From Nanosyncoccus sp963544575 (GTDB lineage: Bacteria > Patescibacteriota > Saccharimonadia > Saccharimonadales > Saccharimonadaceae): a DNA stretch of 64,000 nt. Below are positions 42,464-51,141 of this stretch, in pieces (position 1 is the first letter of the stretch; the number at the start of each line of letters is the position of its first letter). The notes under the pieces were generated by a model that saw only the letters and a list, made by a program, of their open reading frames with translations, ran no database searches and was not told the DNA's origin. The position numbers and the translations under genes were made by a program. The stretch is taken from the NCBI GenBank assembly GCA_963544575.1, contig CAUUFZ010000002.1, positions 62,001-126,000 of the forward strand, in the 5' to 3' direction.

Positions 42464-43087
42464 ATGAAAAGTGACGATTTCTGGGCTGATGAAGCGGCCC
42501 AGGTTAATGCGGGGGAAAATTCTGGGAAAAATGTGGGGGAAAATAATTTTTACGAAAGGACAAGAATGAACGATATTTCAGAGAAAAATAAAAAAGAGAC
42601 GAAGGTCGGAACCATTGCCGGAATTGCGGCAGGTGGTGTGACGATTGCGGCACTATGCTTCTTTGTGGGAACACAGGTTGCAGGCAATAATAGCATAAGT
42701 GGTGGAATGGGTGGACCTGGCGGACAGGGCGGTCCTGGCGGGATGAGTAGTCAAATGGGGGGACCGGGCGGTGGTCAACAAGGGGGACCGGGCGGACAAA
42801 GTAATAATCAACAGGGCGGACCTGGAATGATGAATAGTCAAAGCCAAGACGGAACTAGTAATACCACCAATGGAAACGCACAAGGAGAACCAGGCGGAGT
42901 AAACACAAGCGGAACACAGGGCGTTCCGGATAGCAATGAACAAGACGGTGGTCAACAAGGGGGACAGGGCGGACAAAGTAATAATCAACAGGGCGGACCT
43001 GGCGGAATAAATAGTCAAAACGGTAGCCAGGCACGAGGAGCTGGTGGACAAGGTGGCCCTCAAAACAACACTATCAACACTAAGTAA
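42464..43087 (+). CDS. single-pass membrane protein with Gly/Gln/Asn repeat domain
   Basis: 207 residues. A charged cytoplasmic N-terminus (about 65 residues), one membrane helix (TIAGIAAGGVTIAALCFFVG), and about 130 extracellular residues of GGPGGQ/NNQQGGPG repeats. The repeat motif appears twice in close copy (around 42764-42835 and 42950-43015). It starts 17 bases after the glycosyltransferase with GAAAGGAAG upstream. The glycosyltransferase has similar GGPGGS and Gly-rich loops, so the protein could be its partner or acceptor; that is inference. Confidence 0.75.
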   Translation: MKSDDFWADEAAQVNAGENSGKNVGENNFYERTRMNDISEKNKKETKVGTIAGIAAGGVTIAALCFFVGTQVAGNNSISGGMGGPGGQGGPGGMSSQMGGPGGGQQGGPGGQSNNQQGGPGMMNSQSQDGTSNTTNGNAQGEPGGVNTSGTQGVPDSNEQDGGQQGGQGGQSNNQQGGPGGINSQNGSQARGAGGQGGPQNNTINTK

Positions 43088-43131
43088 TAAGAAACATGAG
43101 TACTTTAAAAATATAAGTTACTTCCCTACCC

Positions 43132-43146
43132 CCCTGTTATACAGGG
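43132..43146. promoter_or_regulatory. short inverted repeat upstream of the wHTH gene
   Basis: CCCTG-TTATA-CAGGG. No T-tract follows in either direction, so it is not a normal terminator; an operator is possible. Confidence 0.35.
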
Positions 43147-43175
43147 AGAGAGAATTAAGAAAAAATCTCCAAAAT

Positions 43176-43192
43176 TTAAAGTGGTTTTAAAG
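43176..43192 (+). promoter_or_regulatory. putative response-regulator box
   Basis: Direct repeat TTAAAG-N5-TTAAAG (11-bp period), immediately upstream of a -10-like TATAAG at 43208-43213 (15 bp), so it overlaps the -35 position as expected for an OmpR-family activator. Confidence 0.65.
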
Positions 43193-43235
43193 AACATCTT
43201 AGTAAACTATAAGCATCATAAACGAAAGGAATAAA

Positions 43236-43610
43236 ATGAAAAATTATGATGTTAACCAATACGAAGAAGATGAAATTATAACTAAAAAAACTTTAAATAA
43301 GGAGAAAGCAATGAAAAATAAGAGCCAAAAAACTAATAAATCCAAGAAAAATAAACAGATGGATTTGTCGGTGAATGAGGCTCTTATTTTGCAGCAAGTT
43401 TTTGAGGATGGAGTGGATGACGTAGATAATATCGTAGATCAGGCCGGAATGCCAAAAAAGGTGACGATGAATGTGTTATCCGAACTAAAATCCAAGGGTC
43501 TTCTCACAGTAATTCAGCAGACCTATGGTAAAATTCTAGTAAGCGTAACTAGTCAAGGCAAGAAACTGGTGAATGCAATGTGGCCTGAAGCTGTAACTTT
43601 CGCTTATTAA
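43236..43610 (+). CDS. small winged-helix regulator (MarR-like)
   Basis: 124 residues; about 40 Lys/Asn-rich residues precede a winged-helix fold (LSVNEALILQQVFEDGVDDVDNI, then AGMPKKVTMNVLSELKSKGLL, wing TVIQQTYGKILVSVTSQGKK). Two starts are possible, both MKN and both with a ribosome-binding site: 43236 (AAAGGAA) and 43311 (AAGGAG); the second would leave only the folded part. It lies 15 bases before the response-regulator gene and is probably co-expressed with it as a DNA-binding partner. Confidence 0.75.
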   Translation: MKNYDVNQYEEDEIITKKTLNKEKAMKNKSQKTNKSKKNKQMDLSVNEALILQQVFEDGVDDVDNIVDQAGMPKKVTMNVLSELKSKGLLTVIQQTYGKILVSVTSQGKKLVNAMWPEAVTFAY

Positions 43611-43625
43611 ACTAAAATTATATTT

Positions 43626-44348
43626 ATGAAGATTTTAATTATTGAAGACGACAAAGAGATAAACGAGGCGTTGAAGGAGGGGTTGGAGGACGAATCGTAC
43701 GCAGTAGATAGCTGCCTTGATGGCGAAGACGGCTACTATACAGCGATGGCGGAAGAGTATGATTTGATTATTCTTGACGTGATGTTGCCTTCAATGAATG
43801 GATTTGAAGTTTGCCAAAAAATGCGGGCAGAAAAGAATACCACCCCGATTATAATGCTGACAGCAAGAGGACAATCACAGGATGTGGTGCGGGGACTCGA
43901 TCATGGGGCAGATGATTATCTAGCGAAACCGTTTAACTTTGATGTACTGTTGGCGCACATGAGGGCAATCCTGAGGAGACCGACCCAGAAACTGGAAGAA
44001 GTTTTACGGGTGGCGGATCTTGTACTTGATCCAAGCTCAAAAAGCGTCTCGCGGGCGGGAGATGAAATCAGATTAACAGCCAAAGAGTATGCCGTACTGG
44101 AATACTTGATGCGAAATGAGGGCAAGGTTTTATCGAAAGAGAGAATCATTTCGAATGTCTGGGATTTTGATGCGGACGTACTGCCGAATAATGTGGAATT
44201 ATTTATTATGTTTTTGCGAAAGAAGATTGATAAGCCTTATAAGCAAAAATTGATCCAGACCGTGCCTGGATTTGGCTATAAAATTGTGGGTGAGAATTCG
44301 AAAATATCTGGATTTGATCGTAAAATTGAGAGCGAGAAATCGAAATAA
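43626..44348 (+). CDS. OmpR/PhoB-family response regulator
   Basis: 240 residues. Receiver domain with IEDDKEINE (acidic pocket), phospho-acceptor Asp in LIILDVMLPSMNG and Lys in DYLAKPFNFD; C-terminal winged helix (LTAKEYAVLEYLMRNEGKVL, VWDFDADVLPNNVELFIMFL, VPGFGYKI). Phosphorylated by the kinase encoded next, it should bind tandem direct repeats; TTAAAG-N5-TTAAAG upstream of this operon and of the glycosyltransferase is the natural candidate. Stop and next start overlap (TAATG). Confidence 0.94.
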   Translation: MKILIIEDDKEINEALKEGLEDESYAVDSCLDGEDGYYTAMAEEYDLIILDVMLPSMNGFEVCQKMRAEKNTTPIIMLTARGQSQDVVRGLDHGADDYLAKPFNFDVLLAHMRAILRRPTQKLEEVLRVADLVLDPSSKSVSRAGDEIRLTAKEYAVLEYLMRNEGKVLSKERIISNVWDFDADVLPNNVELFIMFLRKKIDKPYKQKLIQTVPGFGYKIVGENSKISGFDRKIESEKSK

Positions 44349-45364
44349 TGAGAAAATCCGAAGTAAACCGTTTAGCACTGAGCTACTTAGCCGTAATTAT
44401 GACGTTGTCATTGATTTTTACTGGAATTATTTATTTATTATCTACGGCAAGTTTGAACCGACCCCTGGTGCCAAGCGAGGATGAAAACTCAAGCACAGTG
44501 GTGGCAGAGCCAGAGTTTGAAGAGCATTCGTTTGAAGATACTTTTAGGAAGAGGTTGGAAAGGCGTGATAATTCGACACGCACGACGATTATTTATTCCC
44601 TGGTTGGATTTAATCTTGGAATTTTCTTGATTGGGATTTTTGTGAGCCGTAATTTGGCAAGACTGACACTGGCACCAATCGAGCGGGCAATGATGAAACA
44701 GACGCAATTTATTTTTGATGCGAGCCATGAATTAAAGACACCACTGACGGCGATGCTGATCAGAAATGAGGTGGCGTTACGCAAGAAAAGTTTATCAGAA
44801 GAGAAAGCGCGCGAAGTAATTGCAAAAAATGTCGAAGAAATTTTAAGGATGAAGGAGTTGACCGCTTCAATGCTAGATGTGGCAAGAGAAAATGGCGATC
44901 GAGAAAGCGAGGAGACGATTATTATTGCCGATTTCATGACAGAGTTGCGTGAAAAATTATCACCAGTGGCGAAGGAGCGCGGAGTGAAGATTGAGCTGGA
45001 GATAAATGTTGGGAAGAACAAATCGGCGGCGGTGGCGAAGAAAACTCTGGAACAGGTGTTGACGATTTTTGCGGACAATGCGATGAAATACTCTGGAGAT
45101 TCGATAGTGTATCTGCGCGCGGGAAGACGTGGAAAGAATGTGGTGTTTAGCGTAAAGGATAATGGAGTGGGAGTGAAGAAAGAAGATCAGAAGCGAATTT
45201 TTGAGAGATTTTACCAAGTGGATGCGGCGAGAACGAGGACGAAAGACAAGACGAGCCACGGGCTGGGGCTGGCGATTGCGAAAAATTTGGCGGAGCGACA
45301 GGGATATAAAATTGTGCTTCGAAGCGGCGAGGGGCGCGGAGCTGAGTTTGAGGTGGTGTTGTAG
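44348..45364 (+). CDS. sensor histidine kinase
   Basis: 338 residues. Two membrane helices (about 15-35 and 82-102) with a short extracellular loop of roughly 45 acidic residues; no HAMP is obvious. H-box FIFDASHELKTPLTAML, N-box FADNAMKYS, G-boxes VKDNGVGVKKEDQ and TSHGLGLAIAKNLAERQG. The sensor loop is small, so it may sense membrane or envelope state rather than a large ligand. Partner of the response regulator upstream. Confidence 0.94.
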   Translation: MRKSEVNRLALSYLAVIMTLSLIFTGIIYLLSTASLNRPLVPSEDENSSTVVAEPEFEEHSFEDTFRKRLERRDNSTRTTIIYSLVGFNLGIFLIGIFVSRNLARLTLAPIERAMMKQTQFIFDASHELKTPLTAMLIRNEVALRKKSLSEEKAREVIAKNVEEILRMKELTASMLDVARENGDRESEETIIIADFMTELREKLSPVAKERGVKIELEINVGKNKSAAVAKKTLEQVLTIFADNAMKYSGDSIVYLRAGRRGKNVVFSVKDNGVGVKKEDQKRIFERFYQVDAARTRTKDKTSHGLGLAIAKNLAERQGYKIVLRSGEGRGAEFEVVL

Positions 45365-45396
45365 GGGGATAATAGCTGGTAATTTTCAGGCTAAAA

Positions 45397-45765
45397 TTAG
45401 GAATTAGTTTTTTTGCCAAAAAAGCGGGAGAAGACGCCACGACGAAGATGTGGAGTGCTCTCGATTTTGTAACGACGAATCTGCCCCATCAGTTTAGCTT
45501 CGATAATGTCGATGCCAGCAAAGATATTGGAGCATTCATCCTTAGCGGCGATAACTTTACCACCTGGAATTTCCATGGCGGCGGAAATTTCATATTTGTT
45601 ACCGTGAGCGCGACCTACTTCGGTGACGACAATTTTTGCAACAATGTCTTTTTTGCTGCCGCGTGGTAGATATTTGTCGAGCTTACCAATGCGTTTGACG
45701 GCATATTTATGAAAGCTATCTTCGATTTTGTAATTGCTGCCACTAATTTCAATTTTTTCGATCAT
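45397..45765 (-). CDS. hpf: ribosome hibernation-promoting factor, short form
   Basis: 122 residues. Hpf/RaiA fold: ISGSNYKIEDSFHKYAVKRIGKLDKYLP, VTEVGRAHGNKYEISAAMEIPGGKVIAA, then DIIEAKLMGQIRRYK. Lacks the C-terminal dimerisation domain of long HPF. It binds the 30S decoding region in stationary phase. It has AAGGAG and follows serS by 18 bases; a TATAAT overlapping the serS stop could give it a second promoter. Confidence 0.92.
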   Translation of the reverse strand: MIEKIEISGSNYKIEDSFHKYAVKRIGKLDKYLPRGSKKDIVAKIVVTEVGRAHGNKYEISAAMEIPGGKVIAAKDECSNIFAGIDIIEAKLMGQIRRYKIESTPHLRRGVFSRFFGKKTNS

Positions 45766-45783
45766 AATTTCTCCTTATGGTTA

Positions 45784-47028
45784 TTATAACATGTCGGTAC
45801 CGAGATATGGCTGCAAGACGGCTGGGACACGGAGCTTACCACCCTCTTCGGCGTAGTTCTCGATTACGGCTACCAAGGTGCGGGCAAGAGAGATGGCAGT
45901 GCCATTAAGAGTATGGAGTACTTCGACGGTGCCGTCTTTACGGCGGACGCGAATGTTCAGTCCACGAGCCTGAAAATCGGTACAGTTCGAACAGCTGGTA
46001 ATCTCACGATATTTTTGATCAACTGGAGACCAGTACTCAATATCGTATTTTTTGGCGGCTGGTGCACCGAGATCGCCGGCGGCGATATTAATAACATGAT
46101 ATGGAATACCAATTTCTTGCCAGATTTCTTCCTCGATGGAGCGAAGTTTTTCATGAATTTCTCGACTTTGCTCTGGGGCACAGAAAGAATACATCTCAAG
46201 TTTGTTAAATTGGTGAACGCGGAAGAGGCCACGGGTGTGTTTACCATAGGCACCAGCTTCCTTGCGGAAACAAGCAGAAAAACCAGCATAGAAAAGTGGA
46301 AGCTTGTCTTCGTCGATAATTTCATCCATGTGATAGCCGGTAATTGGCATTTCGGCAGTAGCAATAAGCGCGAGGTCTTCCCCTTCGATGTAATATTCGT
46401 CACTTTGTTCAGAGCTACGTGGAGCGAAGCCAGTACCTTCTAGCACGCGAGAATTGACTAAATCAGGCACATCCATGAGAGTGAAGCCGTGTTCAACAAT
46501 TTTCTTAATACCGAATTGAATCAGGGCATTTTCGAGCAGGGCTAGACCACCTTTGACATAGTAGAATTTTGCGCCAGCAACTTTGGCGCCACGTTCGAAA
46601 TCCACCCAGTCACGAGAAATGGCGTAATCGAGATGATCCACACCGGTGGTCTTACATTCACCCCATTTTTTGACTTCCACGCTGGCCGATTCGTCACCGA
46701 GTGGCACGTCGTCAAAAATGACATTAGGGACGGTCTTAAGCTTGGTATTTAGTTCTTTTTCAAAATTAGAAAGATTGGCTTCGAGGGCGCTAAGTTTTTC
46801 TTTGATTTCCTTACCTTTGGCGATTAGCTCGTCGCTAGGTTTGCCATTTTTCATTTTGGCGGTATTATCGTTGCGCTCTTTGCGAAGGACTTCAACTTGT
46901 TGAAGGAGAGTCTTTCTTTGGTCATCCAAGGCGAGAATTTCATCAATATTAACATTCTTATACATTTTTTCTTTGATGGAATGTTCGACGAGTTCTCTAT
47001 TGTTACGGATGAAATTGATATCCAACAT
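45784..47028 (-). CDS. serS: serine-tRNA ligase
   Basis: 414 residues. N-terminal coiled-coil tRNA-binding arm (IRNNRELVEHSIKEKMYKNV to about residue 105), class II core with motif 2 FRKEAGAYGKHTRGLFRVHQF and motif 3 NGTAISLARTLVAVIENY. Length and motifs are normal. Charges tRNA-Ser in the cytoplasm. Part of the frr-lysS-serS-hpf run. Confidence 0.97.
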   Translation of the reverse strand: MLDINFIRNNRELVEHSIKEKMYKNVNIDEILALDDQRKTLLQQVEVLRKERNDNTAKMKNGKPSDELIAKGKEIKEKLSALEANLSNFEKELNTKLKTVPNVIFDDVPLGDESASVEVKKWGECKTTGVDHLDYAISRDWVDFERGAKVAGAKFYYVKGGLALLENALIQFGIKKIVEHGFTLMDVPDLVNSRVLEGTGFAPRSSEQSDEYYIEGEDLALIATAEMPITGYHMDEIIDEDKLPLFYAGFSACFRKEAGAYGKHTRGLFRVHQFNKLEMYSFCAPEQSREIHEKLRSIEEEIWQEIGIPYHVINIAAGDLGAPAAKKYDIEYWSPVDQKYREITSCSNCTDFQARGLNIRVRRKDGTVEVLHTLNGTAISLARTLVAVIENYAEEGGKLRVPAVLQPYLGTDML

Positions 47029-47077
47029 TTTTACCTCTTTTCTTTAATAACTTTAATTAACGATTTTAAATTCTGAA

Positions 47078-48613
47078 TTATGCGACGGTGGAAGATTCGG
47101 TGGGGTCTTCGGAATGACTTGAGTCTTCAAATTTTGAAGAATTTTCAGAATTGTTTTCAGAATTAGCGCGGCGCTTGATGATTGGGAATGGTACGGCCTC
47201 ACGGCCGGAGACGCCTTCGAGCAACCAGAAATTACGTTCGGAGTTACCCCAACCGCAGGCTGGTGGCATGCCGTATTCGAGCATTTCGACGAAATCTTGG
47301 TCAAGCATTTGCGCTTCACTGTCGCCACCATCGCGCATTGCTTGCTGTTCTTCAAAGCGAGCTAGCTGATCGAGCGGGTCGTTTAATTCGGAATAGCCGT
47401 TCCCCATTTCGGTGCCAGCAATGACAGGATGAAAACGTTCGGTGACAAGGGGATTTTCTGGGGAAATTTTGGCAAGCGGTGAGAGTGAAAGAGGTTCTTC
47501 AATCAGCCAGAATGGACCGCCAGATTTTTTGCGAATCAATTTCCAGAGATTATCGATCAGGCGTGAATCAGCTTGAGCGGCAGTAACTTCGACTCCGTGA
47601 GATTTTAAAATTTCAGTGATTTTAGCGCGGTCTGGGTTGAAAACATCAATGTCAAATTCTTCGCGAATGAGGTCGGCATATTTAATGCGTGGCCATTGAT
47701 TCGAGAGGTCGATATTAAAACCATTAACCTGGAATTTAAGGGTGCCCCAAGTTTTTTCGGCAACATATTTAATCATTTCTTCGTAAAAATCCATACCATC
47801 TTGATAATCTTCGTAGGCTGCATAAGATTCAAAAGCGATATGTTCTGGCAAATGTTCGTCATCAACACCTTCATTACGGAAGCGCGGGCCGATATCGTAA
47901 ACTTTTTCAAAACCAGCACCAAGTAGGCGTTTCAAAGGTAATTCTTGAGAAATACGAAGGTAAAAATCTTCACCTAGGGCATCCATATGAGTAACAAAAG
48001 GCGTAGCATCGGCGCCACCGGTGGTATGTTCGAGAACTGGAGTATTTACTTCGATAAAACCGTGCATATTCATGAAATCACGGGTAGCTTGCCAGAATTT
48101 ACTGCGACGCACCATGCGCTCACGAACCTCTGGGTTAACGTTCATATCGACATAGCGACGACGGTAGCGCTCCTCTTTATTGGTAAAACCATCGCGACCC
48201 GGCATTGGGCGAAGGGTTTTGGTGAGAAGTTTCACATAATTAGTGAAAAGTGAAATTTCGCCAGTTTGAGACTTACCGACCAGACCTTCGGCTTCGATAA
48301 AGTCACCAGTATCGAGCAGCTTTAATTGCTTAGTGCCGATAAAACCTTCTGGAGTTTGGTCTTGTTTCATGAAAAGTTGAATTTCACCAAAATAATCACG
48401 AATTTTAACGAAGGCAAGCTTGCCAAAGCTACGAATGGCAATAATGCGACCGGCAATAACGACCTGTTTGCCATCAAGTTCAGCAAAATTATCCAAAATT
48501 TCAGAAATCTTGGTGTTGCGATCAGAGTGAGACGGATATGGATTAATTCCCATCTCTTTTAAGGTGGTAAGTTTTTTAAGTCGTTCGTTGCGGTAGTCGT
48601 TTAATGTAGCCAT
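47078..48613 (-). CDS. lysS: lysine-tRNA ligase (class II)
   Basis: 511 residues. N-terminal OB-fold anticodon domain (VVIAGRIIAIRSFGKLAFVKI), class II core with VNTPVLEHTTGGADATPF, FRNEGVDDEHLPEH and AGTEMGNGYSELNDPLDQ, which identifies Lys specificity. The C-terminus has about 40 extra residues of Glu/Asn/Ser low complexity (NSENNSENSSKFEDSSHSED) after the usual end of the catalytic core. Follows frr by 15 bases. Confidence 0.95.
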   Translation of the reverse strand: MATLNDYRNERLKKLTTLKEMGINPYPSHSDRNTKISEILDNFAELDGKQVVIAGRIIAIRSFGKLAFVKIRDYFGEIQLFMKQDQTPEGFIGTKQLKLLDTGDFIEAEGLVGKSQTGEISLFTNYVKLLTKTLRPMPGRDGFTNKEERYRRRYVDMNVNPEVRERMVRRSKFWQATRDFMNMHGFIEVNTPVLEHTTGGADATPFVTHMDALGEDFYLRISQELPLKRLLGAGFEKVYDIGPRFRNEGVDDEHLPEHIAFESYAAYEDYQDGMDFYEEMIKYVAEKTWGTLKFQVNGFNIDLSNQWPRIKYADLIREEFDIDVFNPDRAKITEILKSHGVEVTAAQADSRLIDNLWKLIRKKSGGPFWLIEEPLSLSPLAKISPENPLVTERFHPVIAGTEMGNGYSELNDPLDQLARFEEQQAMRDGGDSEAQMLDQDFVEMLEYGMPPACGWGNSERNFWLLEGVSGREAVPFPIIKRRANSENNSENSSKFEDSSHSEDPTESSTVA

Positions 48614-48628
48614 AATTTTTCTTGTTAA

Positions 48629-49174
48629 TTAGATTTTCATAATTTCGGCTTCTTTAGCCTTGAAGAGTTCGTCGATTTTAGCGCTGAAATCTTTGGTGAG
48701 GTCGTCAATTTCTTTTTCGCTACGCTTCTTAATGTCTTCGGAAAGGTCTTCGATAGATTTTAATTCTTTTCTAGCGTCATCGCGGATTTTACGGAGAGCC
48801 ACCTTAGCTTCTTCGATCTTTTGGGAGGTGGTTTTGACAATTTCCTTACGACGTTCTTCGGTGAGTGGTGGCACTGGGACGCGAATGACGCGACCGTCAT
48901 CGGCTGGATTGAGATTGAGGGTTTGATCGGCACGAATTGCATTAGAGATACCGGCAATGGTAGATGGGTCAAATGGGGTGATCAAAAGCATGGTTGCATC
49001 AGCAATGGTGACATTAGCTACTTGATTAAGTGGCATGTACTGACCGTAGGCTTCGACCTTGATGCTGGAAAGCATGTCTGGATGAGCGCGACCAGTGCGA
49101 ACTTTTTTGAGTTCCTGTTGGAAGCGATCGATGACGGCTTGAAATGCAATTTTATATTCGGTGTTATCAAACAT
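48629..49174 (-). CDS. frr: ribosome recycling factor
   Basis: 181 residues, normal length. FQQELKKVRTGRAHPDML, VEAYGQYMPLNQVANV, PPLTEERRKEIVK and the C-terminal helix are typical. With EF-G it splits post-termination ribosomes. First gene of frr-lysS-serS-hpf. AAGGAAAA before the ATG. Confidence 0.97.
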   Translation of the reverse strand: MFDNTEYKIAFQAVIDRFQQELKKVRTGRAHPDMLSSIKVEAYGQYMPLNQVANVTIADATMLLITPFDPSTIAGISNAIRADQTLNLNPADDGRVIRVPVPPLTEERRKEIVKTTSQKIEEAKVALRKIRDDARKELKSIEDLSEDIKKRSEKEIDDLTKDFSAKIDELFKAKEAEIMKI

Positions 49175-49220
49175 AATTTTTCCTTATATACTTATCTATA
49201 TTTTATCACATTAGAGAGAA

Positions 49221-49244
49221 AAATACCCCTGATTCGGGGTATTT
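49221..49244 (-). terminator. terminator of proS
   Basis: AAATACCCC/GGGGTATTT hairpin with T-tract on the minus strand. Confidence 0.85.
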
Positions 49245-49249
49245 AACTT

Positions 49250-50479
49250 TTAGAGTGAATTCTTGAATTCTTCGAGGTCGATAAGCTTGGTTTCGCCAGT
49301 CTTACGGTCGGTGATTTCGACTTGGTTATTTTCCAAGGTCTTTTCCGAAATTATGACGCGGTAAGGGATACCGAGAAGTTCAGAATCGGTAAGTTTTTCA
49401 CCGATGCGCATATCGCGGTCATCAAGCAAGATTTCTTTACGATGAGCATCGTGAAGCTCGTTAGTAAGCTTAGCGGCTTCATCGCCAAGACCGATCAAGT
49501 AATACTTGAAAGGTGCGATATTTTCTGGCCAAACGAGACCTTTTTCATCAGCAAACTTTTCAGCAATTACACCCATAACGCGGGAAACACCGATACCATA
49601 GCTACCCATGAAGACGGTTTTCTTTTCGCCATCCTTGTCATCGTACTTAAGACCGATTGGATCAGAGAATTTGTAGCTAAGGGTAAAGATATTACCAACT
49701 TCGGCAGCGGCGGTAGAATGAAGGTCTTCCTTCTTAACGCCGAGGTCGTTTAGCACTTCATCGATTACGACTTCTTCGTTCAAGACAATAGACTTATCAT
49801 CGTTGAAATAAATAACATCTTCACCAACTGGGGTGATAGTCTGGAACTCATGACTGTATTTAGAGAAAGCACCACCAGAAGCGTAAGTTTCGTAGGTACA
49901 ATCACCAAGACCGAGACGGACATAGATGCGCTTGTAGGCCTCTTCGACTTCGTGGTAGAACTTCTCGTGAGATTCTTTATCGGTCGAGAAGCTGTAAAGA
50001 TCTTTCATAAGGAATTCGCGAGTACGTAGGATACCAGATTTGGCACGAAGTTCGTTTCGGAACTTGGTTTGGAATTGATAGACGTAGACTGGGAGGTCCT
50101 TGTAAGAAGAAATGTATTTGGTCATTAAATTGGTGAGTGGCTCTTCGTGAGTAGGAGCGAGGCCCAATTCGCCGCCGGCATTAAGTTTGGTTTTAAACCA
50201 GACATCGATTACATCATCGCGCCAGCGATCGGTTTTGACCCAGGATTCGGGGTTCTGAAGCGCAGTCATTTGCATCTCCTGACAACCGATAGTATCGAGT
50301 TCGTCACGGATGATGTCTTGAATTTTGTTTAATGTGATCAATCCGAGTGGTAGGAAGTCATAAACACCGGCCATTTCCTTGTAAATGTAGCCAGCGCGGA
50401 TGAGAAGTTCAGCGTTGCGGCTGGTTTCTTCTTTTCCTACTTCACGGAAGGTCTTGATAAATGATTGACTTAACTTCAT
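49250..50479 (-). CDS. proS: proline-tRNA ligase lacking the editing insertion
   Basis: 409 residues. Class II core: motif 1 region YDFLPLGLITLNKIQDIIRDE, motif 2 FRNELRAKSGILRTREF, motif 3 GSYGIGVSRVMGVIAE, C-terminal anticodon domain from about 320. Motifs 2 and 3 are joined by only about 120 residues, so the roughly 180-residue INS domain that deacylates Ala-tRNA-Pro is absent. Such short bacterial ProRS are known, for example in alphaproteobacteria. Editing may then need a separate YbaK/ProX-like protein, not seen here. Confidence 0.95.
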   Translation of the reverse strand: MKLSQSFIKTFREVGKEETSRNAELLIRAGYIYKEMAGVYDFLPLGLITLNKIQDIIRDELDTIGCQEMQMTALQNPESWVKTDRWRDDVIDVWFKTKLNAGGELGLAPTHEEPLTNLMTKYISSYKDLPVYVYQFQTKFRNELRAKSGILRTREFLMKDLYSFSTDKESHEKFYHEVEEAYKRIYVRLGLGDCTYETYASGGAFSKYSHEFQTITPVGEDVIYFNDDKSIVLNEEVVIDEVLNDLGVKKEDLHSTAAAEVGNIFTLSYKFSDPIGLKYDDKDGEKKTVFMGSYGIGVSRVMGVIAEKFADEKGLVWPENIAPFKYYLIGLGDEAAKLTNELHDAHRKEILLDDRDMRIGEKLTDSELLGIPYRVIISEKTLENNQVEITDRKTGETKLIDLEEFKNSL

Positions 50480-50549
50480 CCTTTACCTTTCCTGTTTAAA
50501 TAATAATATTCTAATTGTATCACAGAAAAATGAAAATAACAGAGATAAG

Positions 50550-50578
50550 TTGACAATTTTTGGGGCTTCGTGTATTTT
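50550..50578 (+). promoter_or_regulatory. promoter of greA
   Basis: TTGACA (50550-50555), 17-bp spacer, TATTTT (50573-50578). Confidence 0.65.
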
Positions 50579-50624
50579 TTAATGAAGTAATTATATTAAA
50601 AGAAAGATTGTATTTTTTATTCCT

Positions 50625-51071
50625 ATGAAAAAAACAGTAAGTTTAACTCAAGATGGTAAGAAAAATCTTGAGAATGAGTTGAAAAGTCTGATTAAAATGC
50701 GCCCAGCGATCGCTGATCGTTTGGCGACTGCCCGTTCTTTTGGCGATTTGAAGGAAAATCAAGAATATTCTGACGCGCGTGCGGAACAACGCCAAGTGGA
50801 AGGACGTATTTTGGAGATTCAAGATATCTTGAAAAATGCCGAAATTATCAAGGCGGCGAAGGGTGGTAAAATTGTGGTAGGTTCGACGGTAAAAATTAAG
50901 ATGCTTGGTAAAGAGCATACTTATTCTATCGTGGGTGCCGTAGAAGCTGACCCGTTAAATGGTCGTATCTCAGATATTTCACCAATTGGTAAAGCTTTAA
51001 TTGGCAAAAAAGAGGGTGACGAATATACCCTACCAAATGGCAATAAGGGTGAAATTCTCGAAGTTGCTTAA
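50625..51071 (+). CDS. greA: transcription elongation factor GreA
   Basis: 148 residues. N-terminal coiled coil with ATARSFGDLKENQEYSDARA (acidic tip residues DLxENxEY) and C-terminal FKBP-like domain ending in GDEYTLPNGNKGEILEV. It stimulates transcript cleavage in backtracked RNA polymerase. Monocistronic with its own promoter and terminator. Confidence 0.96.
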   Translation: MKKTVSLTQDGKKNLENELKSLIKMRPAIADRLATARSFGDLKENQEYSDARAEQRQVEGRILEIQDILKNAEIIKAAKGGKIVVGSTVKIKMLGKEHTYSIVGAVEADPLNGRISDISPIGKALIGKKEGDEYTLPNGNKGEILEVA

Positions 51072-51092
51072 ACTTTGGTTATTTTAAAAAAT

Positions 51093-51114
51093 GAGGCCGA
51101 GCGGCCTCTTTTTT
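51093..51114 (+). terminator. terminator of greA
   Basis: GAGGCC-GAGC-GGCCTC followed by six T. Confidence 0.92.
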
Positions 51115-51141
51115 AATATATTTATTTAATTAAGGCTAGTA

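Noticed and set aside
42700..43080. Repeats in the Gly-rich gene as a possible CRISPR or minisatellite array
   Set aside because: The repeats are in frame, code for GGPGGQ motifs and vary by codon; there are no equal-length unique spacers.
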